Of a stretch of DNA of 33,747 bases, positions 24,278-32,940 are shown one piece after another. Under the pieces are notes generated by a model that was not told where the DNA came from, did not search any database, and saw only the letters and a list, made by a program, of their open reading frames with translations. Numbering within the stretch: the first letter of the stretch is position 1; the number at the start of each line of letters is the position of its first letter. Origin of the DNA: Tritrichomonas foetus (taxonomy: Eukaryota; Parabasalia; Tritrichomonadida; Tritrichomonadidae); the NCBI GenBank assembly GCA_001839685.1, contig MLAK01001193.1, forward strand, positions 116,570 through 150,316, in the 5' to 3' direction. Both the position numbers and the translations under genes were made by a program.

Positions 24278-25714
24278 TTAATAAACATAAAAAACTCTAT
24301 TAACAGAATTTACATCTGTATGTGGATAATTCAGAATAATTTTCATAATTTCTGCATCTCCCTGATAAGCTGCAATATGTATTAAGTTTTCCATTTTGAA
24401 TCTATCTCGAAGATCGAATCTATTCTGGTGAAAAAAGAAGTCAACAGCGCCAACATTTCTGCGATCAACAGCAGTCGACAATGGTGAACTTCCATTCATC
24501 GATTTTGTTATATCAATATCTGTATGATTCACAAAAAGGGAAAAAGCATCTATTGGTGTTGTTATACTCGCAGAAAAAATGTTTTCTCCAGTATGTGACT
24601 GCAAATTAATGTCGATTCCTTTTTCGAGTAATTCCAAAATTAAAGGCATATTACAAGCTTCGACTGCACCGAAAATGGCTTCAATATCATTACTTTGGAT
24701 ATCTTTACAAACTGGATAATCAGTGGCTTCAAGCCAGTGAAAAATAGCATTACGATGAGCTTTTGCTGCAGCTGCCAAAGAACCTGTGAAATCGCAATTA
24801 TGTTGTTTCAAAATTCTCACTATTTCATTACTCCCTCCAATAATAGCGGAATCAACAGTTCCCCTCAAGTCTGCACGATTCAATAATAAATATTTAAAAC
24901 ACTTCACAGATCCACACCTTGCAGCAAATTGAATGAGAGTTTTTGAGAACATGTGCGGTGGTGAAAAAATACTTTCATTAATATTCTGATTCAAATCAAA
25001 ATGAGCGGAATGGCTGACAATGGTCTGAAATTCATCAACGGAATCTGAAAAAAGTGAATCTATTATTTTATCGCCACTTTTCATCGCTTCTCTTCGGCTT
25101 TTTAAAAGAGACCAATTATCAACACAAAGATCGTGCAATTCACTACCAAATTGCTTGACATAAGAATGGCAAAAAGGTTGACCTGCCTCCTTAATAACGG
25201 CTTTGATAAACTTGCTAAATAATGGTTTATCATATTCTTCAACTTCTGGGGCAAAAAAGCAAAATAAAGTAAGCAATTCCGTTATTTGGTCGGGTTCCTT
25301 TTTCAATGAATCCCGAAGAACATCAACAATATCAACATCGGTAAAAAGTGATCCGACCGCGCAAAAATACAAAAAATATAGTGTCCGGGAGTCAACATTA
25401 CATGGGATTATTAGAGGAAAAAAAGCTGAGTGAAGTTGACTCAGCTGATTCTGTTCTGATCGAATATCATATAAATCACATATTAATTTCGAATAGAGAG
25501 GTATTGACATATAGCGTTTTGACACAGCAAATATAACGTGGCTTGCTAGTTGCTTTACGCGATTAACTGTTGTTATAAAAACTGACGTTTTGATTCGATT
25601 AAAAACATCAAGAAAATTTTCCTTCTGTAAGTTCATGAGCATATTTTCGATATCGGCGATTAGGCGAGCCTCCTGCAGCGATTCGGCTGAGAGGTAAAGA
25701 GAAAGGTCAACCAT
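24278..25714 (-). CDS. DUF3447 / ankyrin-repeat protein
   Basis: A 478-residue frame of the large trichomonad ankyrin family. The N-terminal about 240 residues are the helical trichomonad-type region (LICDLYDIRSEQNQLSQLHSAF). They are followed by DUF3447 and ankyrin units: TLIQFAARCGSVKCFKYLLL, then AIIGGSNEIVRILKQHNCDF, then AAAKAHRNAIFHWLEA, then AIFGAVEACNMPLILELLEKGIDIN, SPLSTAVDRRNVGAVDFFF and NLIHIAAYQGDAEIMKIIL. These are protein-interaction modules; no partner is known. The frame stops within the last ankyrin unit (VNSVNRVFYVY), and the remainder is found in another frame, so this allele or assembly encodes a truncated protein. Confidence 0.87.
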   Translation of the reverse strand: MVDLSLYLSAESLQEARLIADIENMLMNLQKENFLDVFNRIKTSVFITTVNRVKQLASHVIFAVSKRYMSIPLYSKLICDLYDIRSEQNQLSQLHSAFFPLIIPCNVDSRTLYFLYFCAVGSLFTDVDIVDVLRDSLKKEPDQITELLTLFCFFAPEVEEYDKPLFSKFIKAVIKEAGQPFCHSYVKQFGSELHDLCVDNWSLLKSRREAMKSGDKIIDSLFSDSVDEFQTIVSHSAHFDLNQNINESIFSPPHMFSKTLIQFAARCGSVKCFKYLLLNRADLRGTVDSAIIGGSNEIVRILKQHNCDFTGSLAAAAKAHRNAIFHWLEATDYPVCKDIQSNDIEAIFGAVEACNMPLILELLEKGIDINLQSHTGENIFSASITTPIDAFSLFVNHTDIDITKSMNGSSPLSTAVDRRNVGAVDFFFHQNRFDLRDRFKMENLIHIAAYQGDAEIMKIILNYPHTDVNSVNRVFYVY

Positions 25715-27460
25715 GTATGTACAAAATCAAAATATTAATACTCACTTTTAAATCTCATTTATTACCAAAAAAATCATTCAAAAAGAAGAAATATTTCAAA
25801 GTCTAATTCAATAGAATCATTTAGAATTGAATATCAAAAATCGAATAACAATATTGAAAATAAGCCTAATTATACAGAAGATAAGCCTAATTATATCTAA
25901 CAACTCAAGAATCTGGGAGAGGTAAGATAGGCAAGAGAGTTATCTAATTGGAATTATGGAAAAAGAATGGAATAAAGGTCAAATTCTGATGTTGGAAAGA
26001 AATATGATGGAAAAAATCAAGGGAATTAGCCAAGAAAATTGAAATTTCTGGAACAATTTGAGTCCTGATTGAAGAAAATAATGCTCACAATCAAATAGAA
26101 ATGAACAGAAATACTCAGAAATTTTGATATAAAGTATTTTTTGAGATTATCCATTCGAAAGAAGGAAATAATGCTTTAGATACGAAATCAAAGAATAAGA
26201 ATAAACGTGTTTTTTTTTTTGAATATATAGAATTATTTTGATTATCAAAATAACTTTTTCTGATTATATAATTCAATTCATCATCACTTCCGATAAAACT
26301 GTTAGCTTATTAATCAGTCATTTCTTTTTCGATATCAGTATTACACGGAAATTGTGATGCATATGTGTAATAGGAAATAGGTTAAATCATCAAATTATTA
26401 GGAAAATTTATATGTATCTGAAGATGGAGAAATAGAAGAGCTATTCGGCAATTCAATATTAATTCAAATCCTCATTATTTTTTGAAAGTAGTTGAATAGA
26501 TAGAAAATTTTAATCGAAAAACTCGTCACCAAAAACCATGGTGTTTCTTTTTCATTGGCAAAAATGGATCATACAGTCATTTCTGTACTAAAGTTTCACA
26601 CTTAATCAATGTTAGATTAGAATAAAGAGATAAAAATTGTATTTAGAATAAAACCATTTCTGGTAAAGAGTACAGAAAAAGGGCCATGAACATAAATATC
26701 CTTTCAAATTATTCTGATCCATATGTGAGAAGTGAATTGAAATTTTTGAATGATATTTGAAATCATGGATTTATGCTTCACACATTGAATGGTTCATATA
26801 AATGTCTCAGTTAGAAGACAAGAATATGTATCTAAAATAAATCGTGACCATTTTCGAATTTTTCTGATAATATTTCGATTTTCGAACTTAATTTTTTCGG
26901 ATTTCAAGGAAATTGTATCTATAAACATTAATATATTTTAGTAAATTACGGAAATAACGATCTTTGATAAGATTTTTTTTTACATTTTTATTCAAAATTA
27001 TTTTAATTGTCATTGTTAGTGGAAATAAACGATTTCCGTTTTTTGATATTAAATATTCATGATTTCATTGATTTCGAACTATAAAATCATATTTTTTAGG
27101 TTTCATAATTTTTTGACGTATAATGGTTCAAAAGACTTGAAATTATTTATAAATCGGAACTATCAATTATAAAATTAGATTTTTGTAACTGGAAAACAAA
27201 TTCTTTATTTTTATTCGTTAAATATATTTTTTTTACAAAAGAACGACTATTCTATTAAGAAAAATTTTTATTAGCCATAGTTATTTAATGATCTCATCTT
27301 TCTATTGAAGCATATTCTTGAATATGATTGATGTTTTAGATATTGCTCTATTGAGTAATATTTCTGCATAATTATACTTTGTTGGTCATAAACTAATTAA
27401 CAGCTGTGAAATTAAACAATTTATTTTATTGAACATATCTACATGAATAAGAATTATGTG
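25715..27460. other. Longest gene-poor stretch (1.75 kb)
   Basis: AT-rich sequence without a credible gene, apart from a helix-turn-helix-like remnant at 25956-26127. An AACGAT-type word occurs near 26957. The absence of repeats and the scattered in-frame stops suggest decayed sequence. Confidence 0.55.
25956..26127 (+). pseudogene. Possible helix-turn-helix (transposase-like) remnant
   Basis: One frame begins MEKEWNKGQILMLERNMME. After a frame change a second reads SRELAKKIEISGTI, stop, VLIEENNAHN. This has the outline of the N-terminal HTH of mariner/Tc1-like transposases or similar HTH proteins (SxREIAKxLGISxxTVSRVL). It carries at least one frameshift and one in-frame stop, and no catalytic domain follows. 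It is a weak, pattern-level call. Confidence 0.3.
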
Positions 27461-27871
27461 TCAACTCTTGTGATTTGATGCATTATCTAACACCACAAGT
27501 GAGAGGATATCTTTATCGTCTATATTTCCAAGCAGGAGTGTTGATGGGAGTCCTAATTTTTTTAAATTCCTTGCTTTTAATAAATGAATTTTCATTTTTT
27601 CGTGATTTTGCGACAGGACCTCATCAACATACTTATCTAAATCCTTCTTCAAATTGAATTTACTGTCATCAAAAGAAAATATTGGCATACTTTTCTCAAT
27701 TTCATTGATATATGGAGGTTCTGGGAACATTTTTATATGCATCATTTTTTTGTCGTTCTTTTTATGGTGTTTTTGGTGATTCATATTAGATGTATATTTT
27801 GTTTGAACCGCTCTTTGCTTCTTTCGTTGATATGGTCTGCATGAAACAAAAGAAATAAATAACAATATCAT
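27461..27871 (-). CDS. Small putative secreted basic protein
   Basis: A 136-residue frame with a short hydrophobic N-terminus (MILLFISFVSC) that could be a signal peptide. A His/Lys-rich stretch follows (NHQKHHKKNDKKMMH), then a polar C-terminal half (SFDDSKFNLKKDLDKYVDEVL). I do not recognise it. Support is the ATG start, an adjacent TCATAT (too close to be a normal initiator) and a composition better than noise. It could be spurious. Confidence 0.4.
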   Translation of the reverse strand: MILLFISFVSCRPYQRKKQRAVQTKYTSNMNHQKHHKKNDKKMMHIKMFPEPPYINEIEKSMPIFSFDDSKFNLKKDLDKYVDEVLSQNHEKMKIHLLKARNLKKLGLPSTLLLGNIDDKDILSLVVLDNASNHKS

Positions 27872-28038
27872 ATGATCACTTTGAATAGTTTATAAAATTC
27901 ATAATTATGAAAGCATTATGAATTTCTGAAAGATATTATTTAAAATAGATCTTATTGTTTAAATAAAAAGATAGATAAGTTTGATGTATTTCTTTTTTTA
28001 TATAATTATTAAAAATAACAATTAACAAACAAATAAAA
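27872..28038. other. Short spacer between minus-strand genes
   Basis: AT-rich sequence downstream of CFAP58 (stop TGA) and upstream of the small secreted candidate. No features are seen. Confidence 0.4.
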
Positions 28039-30729
28039 TCAACGCGCTGTTTTAGCCGGCACAAGTGGTGGAAGGATTGGAACTATTGGATTGGCTCTTT
28101 TTACTACACCTCTTGTACTTCTTGGTGGATCTGGTTTTGGTTCAACAATTCTTAGTCGAGGAACAATGCTTCTTGGTGCTTGGCCTTTATTGAATTTCAT
28201 TGTAGGCTCACGAACAGGAACAGCAACAGGGGCATCTCTTAATTTTGTGATATAAAATTGTTCTTTTTGTTGAATGATTAAATTTTCTTGGAAATTTACA
28301 CGGTCACGCCATTCATCAGTTTCTTCTTTTTGTTTTTGTGTTTGATCAGAAAGTTCAGATAGTTGAATATCTTTTTTCCTATATTGATTCTCCAACTGTC
28401 TCATCATATTCATATGTGCTGCATTTTTGATTCTTTGTATATGTTTAGATTTATGATCATAAGTTTTCTTCATACTTTCTTTCGATAACTTTAATCTTTG
28501 ATTTCTATTGATCAATGTGGTAATTTTATCACAGAGTGTCATTTTCATTTGAATGCATTGGAATAATTCCGGATTCGATGATTCCAGAAGCCTCCATCTA
28601 TGCACCGCGATTGGTGTAGTTGCTTCCTCTTCAAGCATTTTCGCTTGTGATTGTGCAATTAATAATTCCTTTTGTATACGATTATATTCATCTTGAAGAC
28701 GATCAAATTGTTGCTTTTTACGAAGTATTTTTTGTAATTTTTCAGATTCTTTAATTAATTCTTGTTTAAATTTATCAACTTCGACAATTCGATCACCATA
28801 ATGACTTCCAGCAATTGAACATTCGTCTGCATAAACCTTTGATTTTTCTCTCAGCATTGCAATTTCTTTTTCACGTTTACAAATTTCATTTTCACAGTTT
28901 TTCATATTATCTTTAATATTTTGCATATCTTTTTGAATTTCAGTACAAGCATTTTTCGATTGTGAAAGAATGAAACATTGAGTAATTGTTTCATTTTCCA
29001 TATTAATAATCTTTGTATTTGCGTCTGCCAATTTTTGAACCATCTGATTTTTTTCTTCTAATAATTTCTGCGATTGATTTTCCAGTAATTTCATCCTAGA
29101 ATGAACTTCCATGCATTGGTCATCAGTTTTTGTGATAGTTTCTTTAAATTCAGTTACATTTAATTTCAAATAATGAAGCTCTCTTTCAATTTCTTCATTT
29201 TTTTGAATCAATGTTTGATACTTTCGGACGTTGACGACATGATGATCATTTAATTCTTTCATAGCTGCCTCTCGTTGATGCTTTTGGCGAGTGATTTCAT
29301 GTAGTTGTTTTTCAAGGGCTCGATTTTCATCTTTATTCTTTTGTGCTTCTAGCTCAAATTGAGTAGTATTTGTATTAGTGAGAAGAAGATCACTTTTTGC
29401 CGATTCAATTTCAGAATCAAGTTGAGCAAGTTGGCTTCGCATAGATCCTTGATCGTTTTTATGAATCATTACTTCATTTTCGATTGTTTCACCTCTAACT
29501 TTTGAAATTTCTGCTTCATTTTGAATTTTCTGTACTTTCCCCTGTTGTTTGATGATGGCCTGTTGAGTTGTGTTGATTTGTCGTTTGCCAGACTTAATAT
29601 TTGAATCTTGGGACCAAAATTCTTTGCTGATAGAAAATACTTTTTGACGATCTAAAGTAATTTGATGTCTTGCTTGATTTATTTGGTCAGTTAACTGAAG
29701 GTGCTTTTCAGTGAATTCTTTATTTAATTGAATACATTTTTCATTTTGTTCAGTTTGACGTTTCAAATCTGCTTTTAAATCAAATATTTCCTTGTCTCTT
29801 TCTTCAATTTGACGTAAAATCTCAGCTTTTTGAGCGAGAAGTTTATCTGATGATTGTTTTCGATTTTCCAACCGTTTTTTTCCATCGTTGATTTTGTTTT
29901 GATTCATTCGAATGGTCAATTCATAATCTTCAATTGACGGTTGAAAAGTTTTCAAGTCTATTGAAATTTTTCGGACTTGTTTTTCACGATCGCCAACTTC
30001 TATCGTCTTTGTTTCAATATCAGACTGAAAAGTTCGATTTTTCTGTTTAATCTCAATAAGTGATTTTGACATATTGGCACCATCAGCATCAATCTGATTT
30101 AATTCGTCTGTTGCCTTTTTGATGTCAAAATCGAGTTCATTTTTTGTATTTTTGAGGACTTCCATATTCATTGATAATTCGCGATTTTTTTCTCGATTTT
30201 GAGTTATTTGATTTTTCAATGTTTCAATTTGAGCAGCCTGAGCCTTTATTTCGGATTTCAATTGCGTAGCAAGGTCTTCTGGAAGAGGATTTGTTGTCAA
30301 TTCATCAATGGCCCCTTGTTGTTCAGCCAATTCTGAAAGATGCTGTAATTCCGTTTTCAATGCGTTAATTATATCCTTACTTTTGCTTTCACGAGCGTGA
30401 AGTGATTCTACTGTCTTCCAAGCTTTTTCAAAATCGCGTCTCAAAATGGTAATCGTTCGTTGGTCCTCCTGACTGAATTTCAAAGCGGCTTGAACTTTCG
30501 TCGAATTTGTGTTGATTTCTTGGTTTAACTCGCGACATTTTGCTATCAAATTTTGGTTATTCGTGTGGGATTCCTGAAAAGCGTCATAAAGTTTCTGATA
30601 TTCGTTTCGGAAGGCATCCAAAGAGCGGTCGTTAACAAGATCGGAAATAACGCTTTGGAAGTTGTTCTGAATGTCTTCAAAAGAAGAGGCATCGTCGTCT
30701 TGATACGAATCCTGCTTCTTTTCTGTCAT
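28039..30729 (-). CDS. CFAP58: Cilia- and flagella-associated protein 58
   Basis: An 896-residue coiled-coil axonemal protein matching CFAP58 (CCDC147) at both ends. Near the N-terminus are VISDLVNDRSLDAFRNEYQK, AKCRELNQEINTNSTKVQAA and FSQEDQRTITILRRDFEKAW, equivalent to the family's SELVGDRSLEKFRIEYEKL, KCRELNAEIVANSAKV and LSQDDQTTIxxLKxEIEKAW. Near residue 700 is TPIAVHRWRLLESSNPELF, the family's PINVHRWRKLEGSDP motif. Length is close to that of metazoan CFAP58. The last about 70 residues are a Pro/Arg-rich tail specific to this lineage. The protein is expected in the flagella or basal bodies of this multiflagellate cell. No TCAY initiator is obvious near the ATG. Confidence 0.93.
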   Translation of the reverse strand: MTEKKQDSYQDDDASSFEDIQNNFQSVISDLVNDRSLDAFRNEYQKLYDAFQESHTNNQNLIAKCRELNQEINTNSTKVQAALKFSQEDQRTITILRRDFEKAWKTVESLHARESKSKDIINALKTELQHLSELAEQQGAIDELTTNPLPEDLATQLKSEIKAQAAQIETLKNQITQNREKNRELSMNMEVLKNTKNELDFDIKKATDELNQIDADGANMSKSLIEIKQKNRTFQSDIETKTIEVGDREKQVRKISIDLKTFQPSIEDYELTIRMNQNKINDGKKRLENRKQSSDKLLAQKAEILRQIEERDKEIFDLKADLKRQTEQNEKCIQLNKEFTEKHLQLTDQINQARHQITLDRQKVFSISKEFWSQDSNIKSGKRQINTTQQAIIKQQGKVQKIQNEAEISKVRGETIENEVMIHKNDQGSMRSQLAQLDSEIESAKSDLLLTNTNTTQFELEAQKNKDENRALEKQLHEITRQKHQREAAMKELNDHHVVNVRKYQTLIQKNEEIERELHYLKLNVTEFKETITKTDDQCMEVHSRMKLLENQSQKLLEEKNQMVQKLADANTKIINMENETITQCFILSQSKNACTEIQKDMQNIKDNMKNCENEICKREKEIAMLREKSKVYADECSIAGSHYGDRIVEVDKFKQELIKESEKLQKILRKKQQFDRLQDEYNRIQKELLIAQSQAKMLEEEATTPIAVHRWRLLESSNPELFQCIQMKMTLCDKITTLINRNQRLKLSKESMKKTYDHKSKHIQRIKNAAHMNMMRQLENQYRKKDIQLSELSDQTQKQKEETDEWRDRVNFQENLIIQQKEQFYITKLRDAPVAVPVREPTMKFNKGQAPRSIVPRLRIVEPKPDPPRSTRGVVKRANPIVPILPPLVPAKTAR

Positions 30730-31171
30730 TCAAGATTTTAATTTTTGAATTGATTACTTATTGGTAATTGAATGCTAGTAAAAATAACGTATAACAAATA
30801 TTGTCTCTATATCTTGAAAAAAAAAAGATTAATATATATAATTTTATAGTTTAAAAATATTTTATAGCTTACAGTTTAATTGGAAAATCAAGATTTTACA
30901 AAACAAGGTACTATTCATTACATTGGAGATTGGCAAGTTACTCTTTGTGCATTTTGAAATGTACATAAATATCCACTCATCTATGTTATTCTATTTTAAC
31001 AATATAGATATCTCCTAGAATCTGTATTTAGCATCTATCGAATCGAAATCTCTCGTCAAATTGAATATATTGTTCTATACTCAGAAGATACTCATTTTTC
31101 TTTGATCTGTATCAAGATATTAATAATGGTATTATCGAATTGTGTCAAATATATCAATACATCATCTATAA
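30730..31171. other. Transition spacer before the dense right-end block
   Basis: About 440 bp of AT-rich sequence without a gene, between CFAP58 and the GC-rich palindrome. If the right-hand block is an inserted element, its left junction lies here or at the palindrome. No target-site duplication can be defined because only one end is in the window. Confidence 0.5.
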
Positions 31172-31215
31172 AAAGATCTACAAGTTGGTCCCACGGTCCC
31201 AACCCGTAGATCTTT
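31172..31215. repeat. GC-rich interrupted palindrome
   Basis: Perfect 10-bp arms AAAGATCTAC (31172-31181) and GTAGATCTTT (31206-31215) enclose inner arms GTTGG (31184-31188) and CCAAC (31199-31203), with a two-base mismatch on each side between them. The loop carries GGTCCC twice (31187-31192, 31195-31200). It is far more GC-rich than its surroundings and lies 48 bp before the first gene of the dense block. It could be an element terminus, a protein-binding site or a transcript hairpin. Confidence 0.85.
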
Positions 31216-31244
31216 CAAAATTTTACTAATCCATCATCATCGAA

Positions 31245-31255
31245 TCACTTCACAT
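31245..31255 (+). promoter_or_regulatory. Double initiator TCACTTCACAT
   Basis: Two overlapping TCAY(T/A) initiators, TCACTT and TCACAT, lie 8-18 bp before the ATG at 31263. The arrangement is nearly identical to the one before the gene at 31804-32460. Confidence 0.55.
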
Positions 31256-31262
31256 TTTTTTT

Positions 31263-31496
31263 ATGGAAGATAAAACCAAGATCTATGTTTTCAAAAGAGA
31301 CAAGTTCAGTTTCGTTTGTTTCGAAGACGGTGTCGAAGTGATGAATTATAAAACTAAGGAATTCAAGTTCTTCAAATACGCTTCAGTGATTGAACATAAT
31401 AAACCTTATGGATCTAAATATCTGTTGAAAGAAGTTGAAGAACTTCCNGAACTATTCATCGTAATCGATNATAATTTCAATCCCGAAATCGAATGA
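31263..31496 (+). CDS. Small unknown protein, dense block gene 1
   Basis: A 77-residue protein, mostly beta-like: alternating Phe/Val/Lys (KIYVFKRDKFSFVCFEDGVEV) with a small acidic C-terminus. Two ambiguous bases (31448, 31470) fall in the frame without closing it. It has a loose resemblance to the last gene of the window (33477-33725): both start with a strand, a K/R-D turn and an F/Y-S-F/L strand. It is not recognised. The stop is followed 25 bp later by the next ATG; TGAGTAAAC around the stop supplies a TAAA signal. Confidence 0.6.
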   Translation: MEDKTKIYVFKRDKFSFVCFEDGVEVMNYKTKEFKFFKYASVIEHNKPYGSKYLLKEVEELXELFIVIDXNFNPEIE

Positions 31497-31504
31497 GTAA
31501 ACAA

Positions 31505-31515
31505 TCACATCATTT
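31505..31515 (+). promoter_or_regulatory. Double initiator TCACATCATTT
   Basis: TCACAT and TCATTT overlap within the 25-bp spacer and end 6 bp before the ATG at 31522, fitting the group initiator. This shows gene 2 probably has its own start despite the tiny spacer. Confidence 0.5.
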
Positions 31516-31521
31516 TTATTT

Positions 31522-31770
31522 ATGTCATATTTGTTTAACATAAATTACTGTCGTTCTTGTCCCAGTTATTTCCGTGATTATTGCATTTCAGTCTTTGATC
31601 AAGATAATAAAGAATATCTTGGAAGTGTTCAAATTTGGTTAAACCTTGAAGATAAAACTATTACATTCTCNTNTNGNNNATTTCATGAAGGATGTANNCC
31701 AGAATTTCGTNATNAAATNATNAAATTTATCGAAAANTATGANGATTTGGATCTAAAAGATTTTAAATAA
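31522..31770 (+). CDS. Small unknown protein, dense block gene 2
   Basis: An 82-residue frame starting MSYLFNINYCRSCPSYFRDY, with three Cys in the first 22 residues, then a strand-rich part (GSVQIWLNLEDKTITF). Fourteen ambiguous bases (31671-31743) obscure the last third, yet the frame stays open and ends in TAAAC. The density of ambiguous bases suggests several diverged copies were merged. It is not recognised. Confidence 0.55.
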   Translation: MSYLFNINYCRSCPSYFRDYCISVFDQDNKEYLGSVQIWLNLEDKTITFXXXXFHEGCXPEFRXXXXKFIEXYXDLDLKDFK

Positions 31771-31803
31771 ACAATAATTAATTTAATTGAAGTTATTTTT
31801 TAC

Positions 31804-32460
31804 TTATTCTGAGAATTCAGAAGTGGAAGAACTACTTCTTCTCGTTTCTGTTGTAATGAATCTAGGTAGAACTGATTGAGGTTGTTCAGGTGGAGGTGGC
31901 GATGGTGGTGGAGTTAATTGCAATGCATTGTATTCTTGAGATCGTCTGCATTTGCATACAATTGGTTTCCATTCTTTGCAAAATATGTATGAAACCATGA
32001 AAAACATGATTGTAGTCATGATGAACATGATAAGCATCATTTGACTGTTATCAGGAGTTGTGGATGGAGTTGTAGTAGGTTGATCAGTGCTTGATTTCAA
32101 AGCTGTATCACAAACACANGGNGGACAATTATCAGGTAATGGAGGTGGTATTGGAGTTGCAGTTGGAGGAGGTAAAGGTGTAGCAGTAGGTTTAGGTGTT
32201 GCTGTTGGTGGTGGTAATGGTGTTGAATTAGCTTTTTCACAATAATAATATGTTTTGTTATCACCATAAACTAAATCATAACCATCTTCACAAATGAAAC
32301 AACTATATATTGAACCTGCGACGTTTCTACCTATTCCACACGCGTTGCAATGATCCATTTCTTTATATCCATTCATGCTACTGACTTTACACGGAATGTA
32401 AATATCAGTATAATATTCGGATTTTATGGCATCAACAAGGGCAACTGCAAAGAAAAACAT
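31804..32460 (-). CDS. Mucin-like type I membrane protein
   Basis: A 218-residue surface-type protein. It has a signal peptide at 1 to about 12 (MFFFAVALVDA) and a Cys-rich ectodomain with CNACGIGRNVAGSIYSCFIC at about 38-57, resembling one EGF/furin-like module. A Pro/Thr stalk of repeated PPPTATP units lies at about 80-112. A transmembrane helix lies at about 142-163 (MLIMFIMTTIMFFMVSYIFC), followed by a basic CKCRR stop-transfer and a Pro/Ser-rich cytosolic tail (QLTPPPSPPPPEQPQ). Pro/Thr stalks are usually O-glycosylated. A TCACTTCACTT initiator precedes it. Two ambiguous bases (32119, 32122) fall in the stalk boundary. An adhesion or envelope-like role is possible but unproven. Confidence 0.75.
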   Translation of the reverse strand: MFFFAVALVDAIKSEYYTDIYIPCKVSSMNGYKEMDHCNACGIGRNVAGSIYSCFICEDGYDLVYGDNKTYYYCEKANSTPLPPPTATPKPTATPLPPPTATPIPPPLPDNCXXCVCDTALKSSTDQPTTTPSTTPDNSQMMLIMFIMTTIMFFMVSYIFCKEWKPIVCKCRRSQEYNALQLTPPPSPPPPEQPQSVLPRFITTETRRSSSSTSEFSE

Positions 32461-32467
32461 AAAATAA

Positions 32468-32478
32468 AAGTGAAGTGA
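32468..32478 (-). promoter_or_regulatory. Double initiator TCACTTCACTT
   Basis: The minus strand reads TCACTTCACTT, two overlapping TCAYTT initiators, 7 bp before the ATG at 32460. It is nearly identical to 31245-31255 on the opposite strand. Confidence 0.55.
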
Positions 32479-32520
32479 ATGGTTTTCTAAAAAAATCTAA
32501 TTTTTTATCTAAAAATAAAA

Positions 32521-32940
32521 ATGGGATACGAAGATATTTTATACTACGGAATTGAAGAAATCATTCAATCATTAATTAAAGAATGTTCATCTCAGTTTGA
32601 AGATAGNCCATTAATTAAAATGATAGCTGCTTCAGAAATGAAGAATATTATGGAAATGAAAGGTAAATCATTAAATAATAAAGTAATAAATGCATTAAAG
32701 GATTCATTAAACTTTAAAAATGAATTCATAGATAAAGTTTCAGAAGAATTACATGAAAAGATTTATAAAATAACTGAGAAATTATTTGCTGAATTTTATA
32801 TGAATATATGGAAACATCAACTATCTAAAATAGATTTAAGTCAATTTGAAGTTGAAAACTGTTTGAATGACTTCTTTTATGGAAGAATCGGAAGTGATTT
32901 TGCAACAACATTAAGTGAGAAATTCATAAATTCTATGTAA
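32521..32940 (+). CDS. Helical unknown protein, dense block gene 4
   Basis: A 139-residue all-helical protein with amphipathic Ile/Leu/Lys/Glu pattern (GIEEIIQSLIKECSSQF, DKVSEELHEKIYKITEKLF). No cysteine motif, membrane segment or signal peptide is seen. It is divergent from the mucin-like gene across a 60-bp spacer and overlaps the next gene tail to tail by 30 bp. One ambiguous base (32607) lies in frame. It is not recognised. Confidence 0.6.
   Translation: MGYEDILYYGIEEIIQSLIKECSSQFEDXPLIKMIAASEMKNIMEMKGKSLNNKVINALKDSLNFKNEFIDKVSEELHEKIYKITEKLFAEFYMNIWKHQLSKIDLSQFEVENCLNDFFYGRIGSDFATTLSEKFINSM

Noticed and set aside
24228..24330. Spliceosomal intron explaining the ankyrin frame break
   Set aside because: No GTATGT donor or ACTAAC branch/acceptor block, as used in trichomonads, is present; an indel at a T run is simpler.
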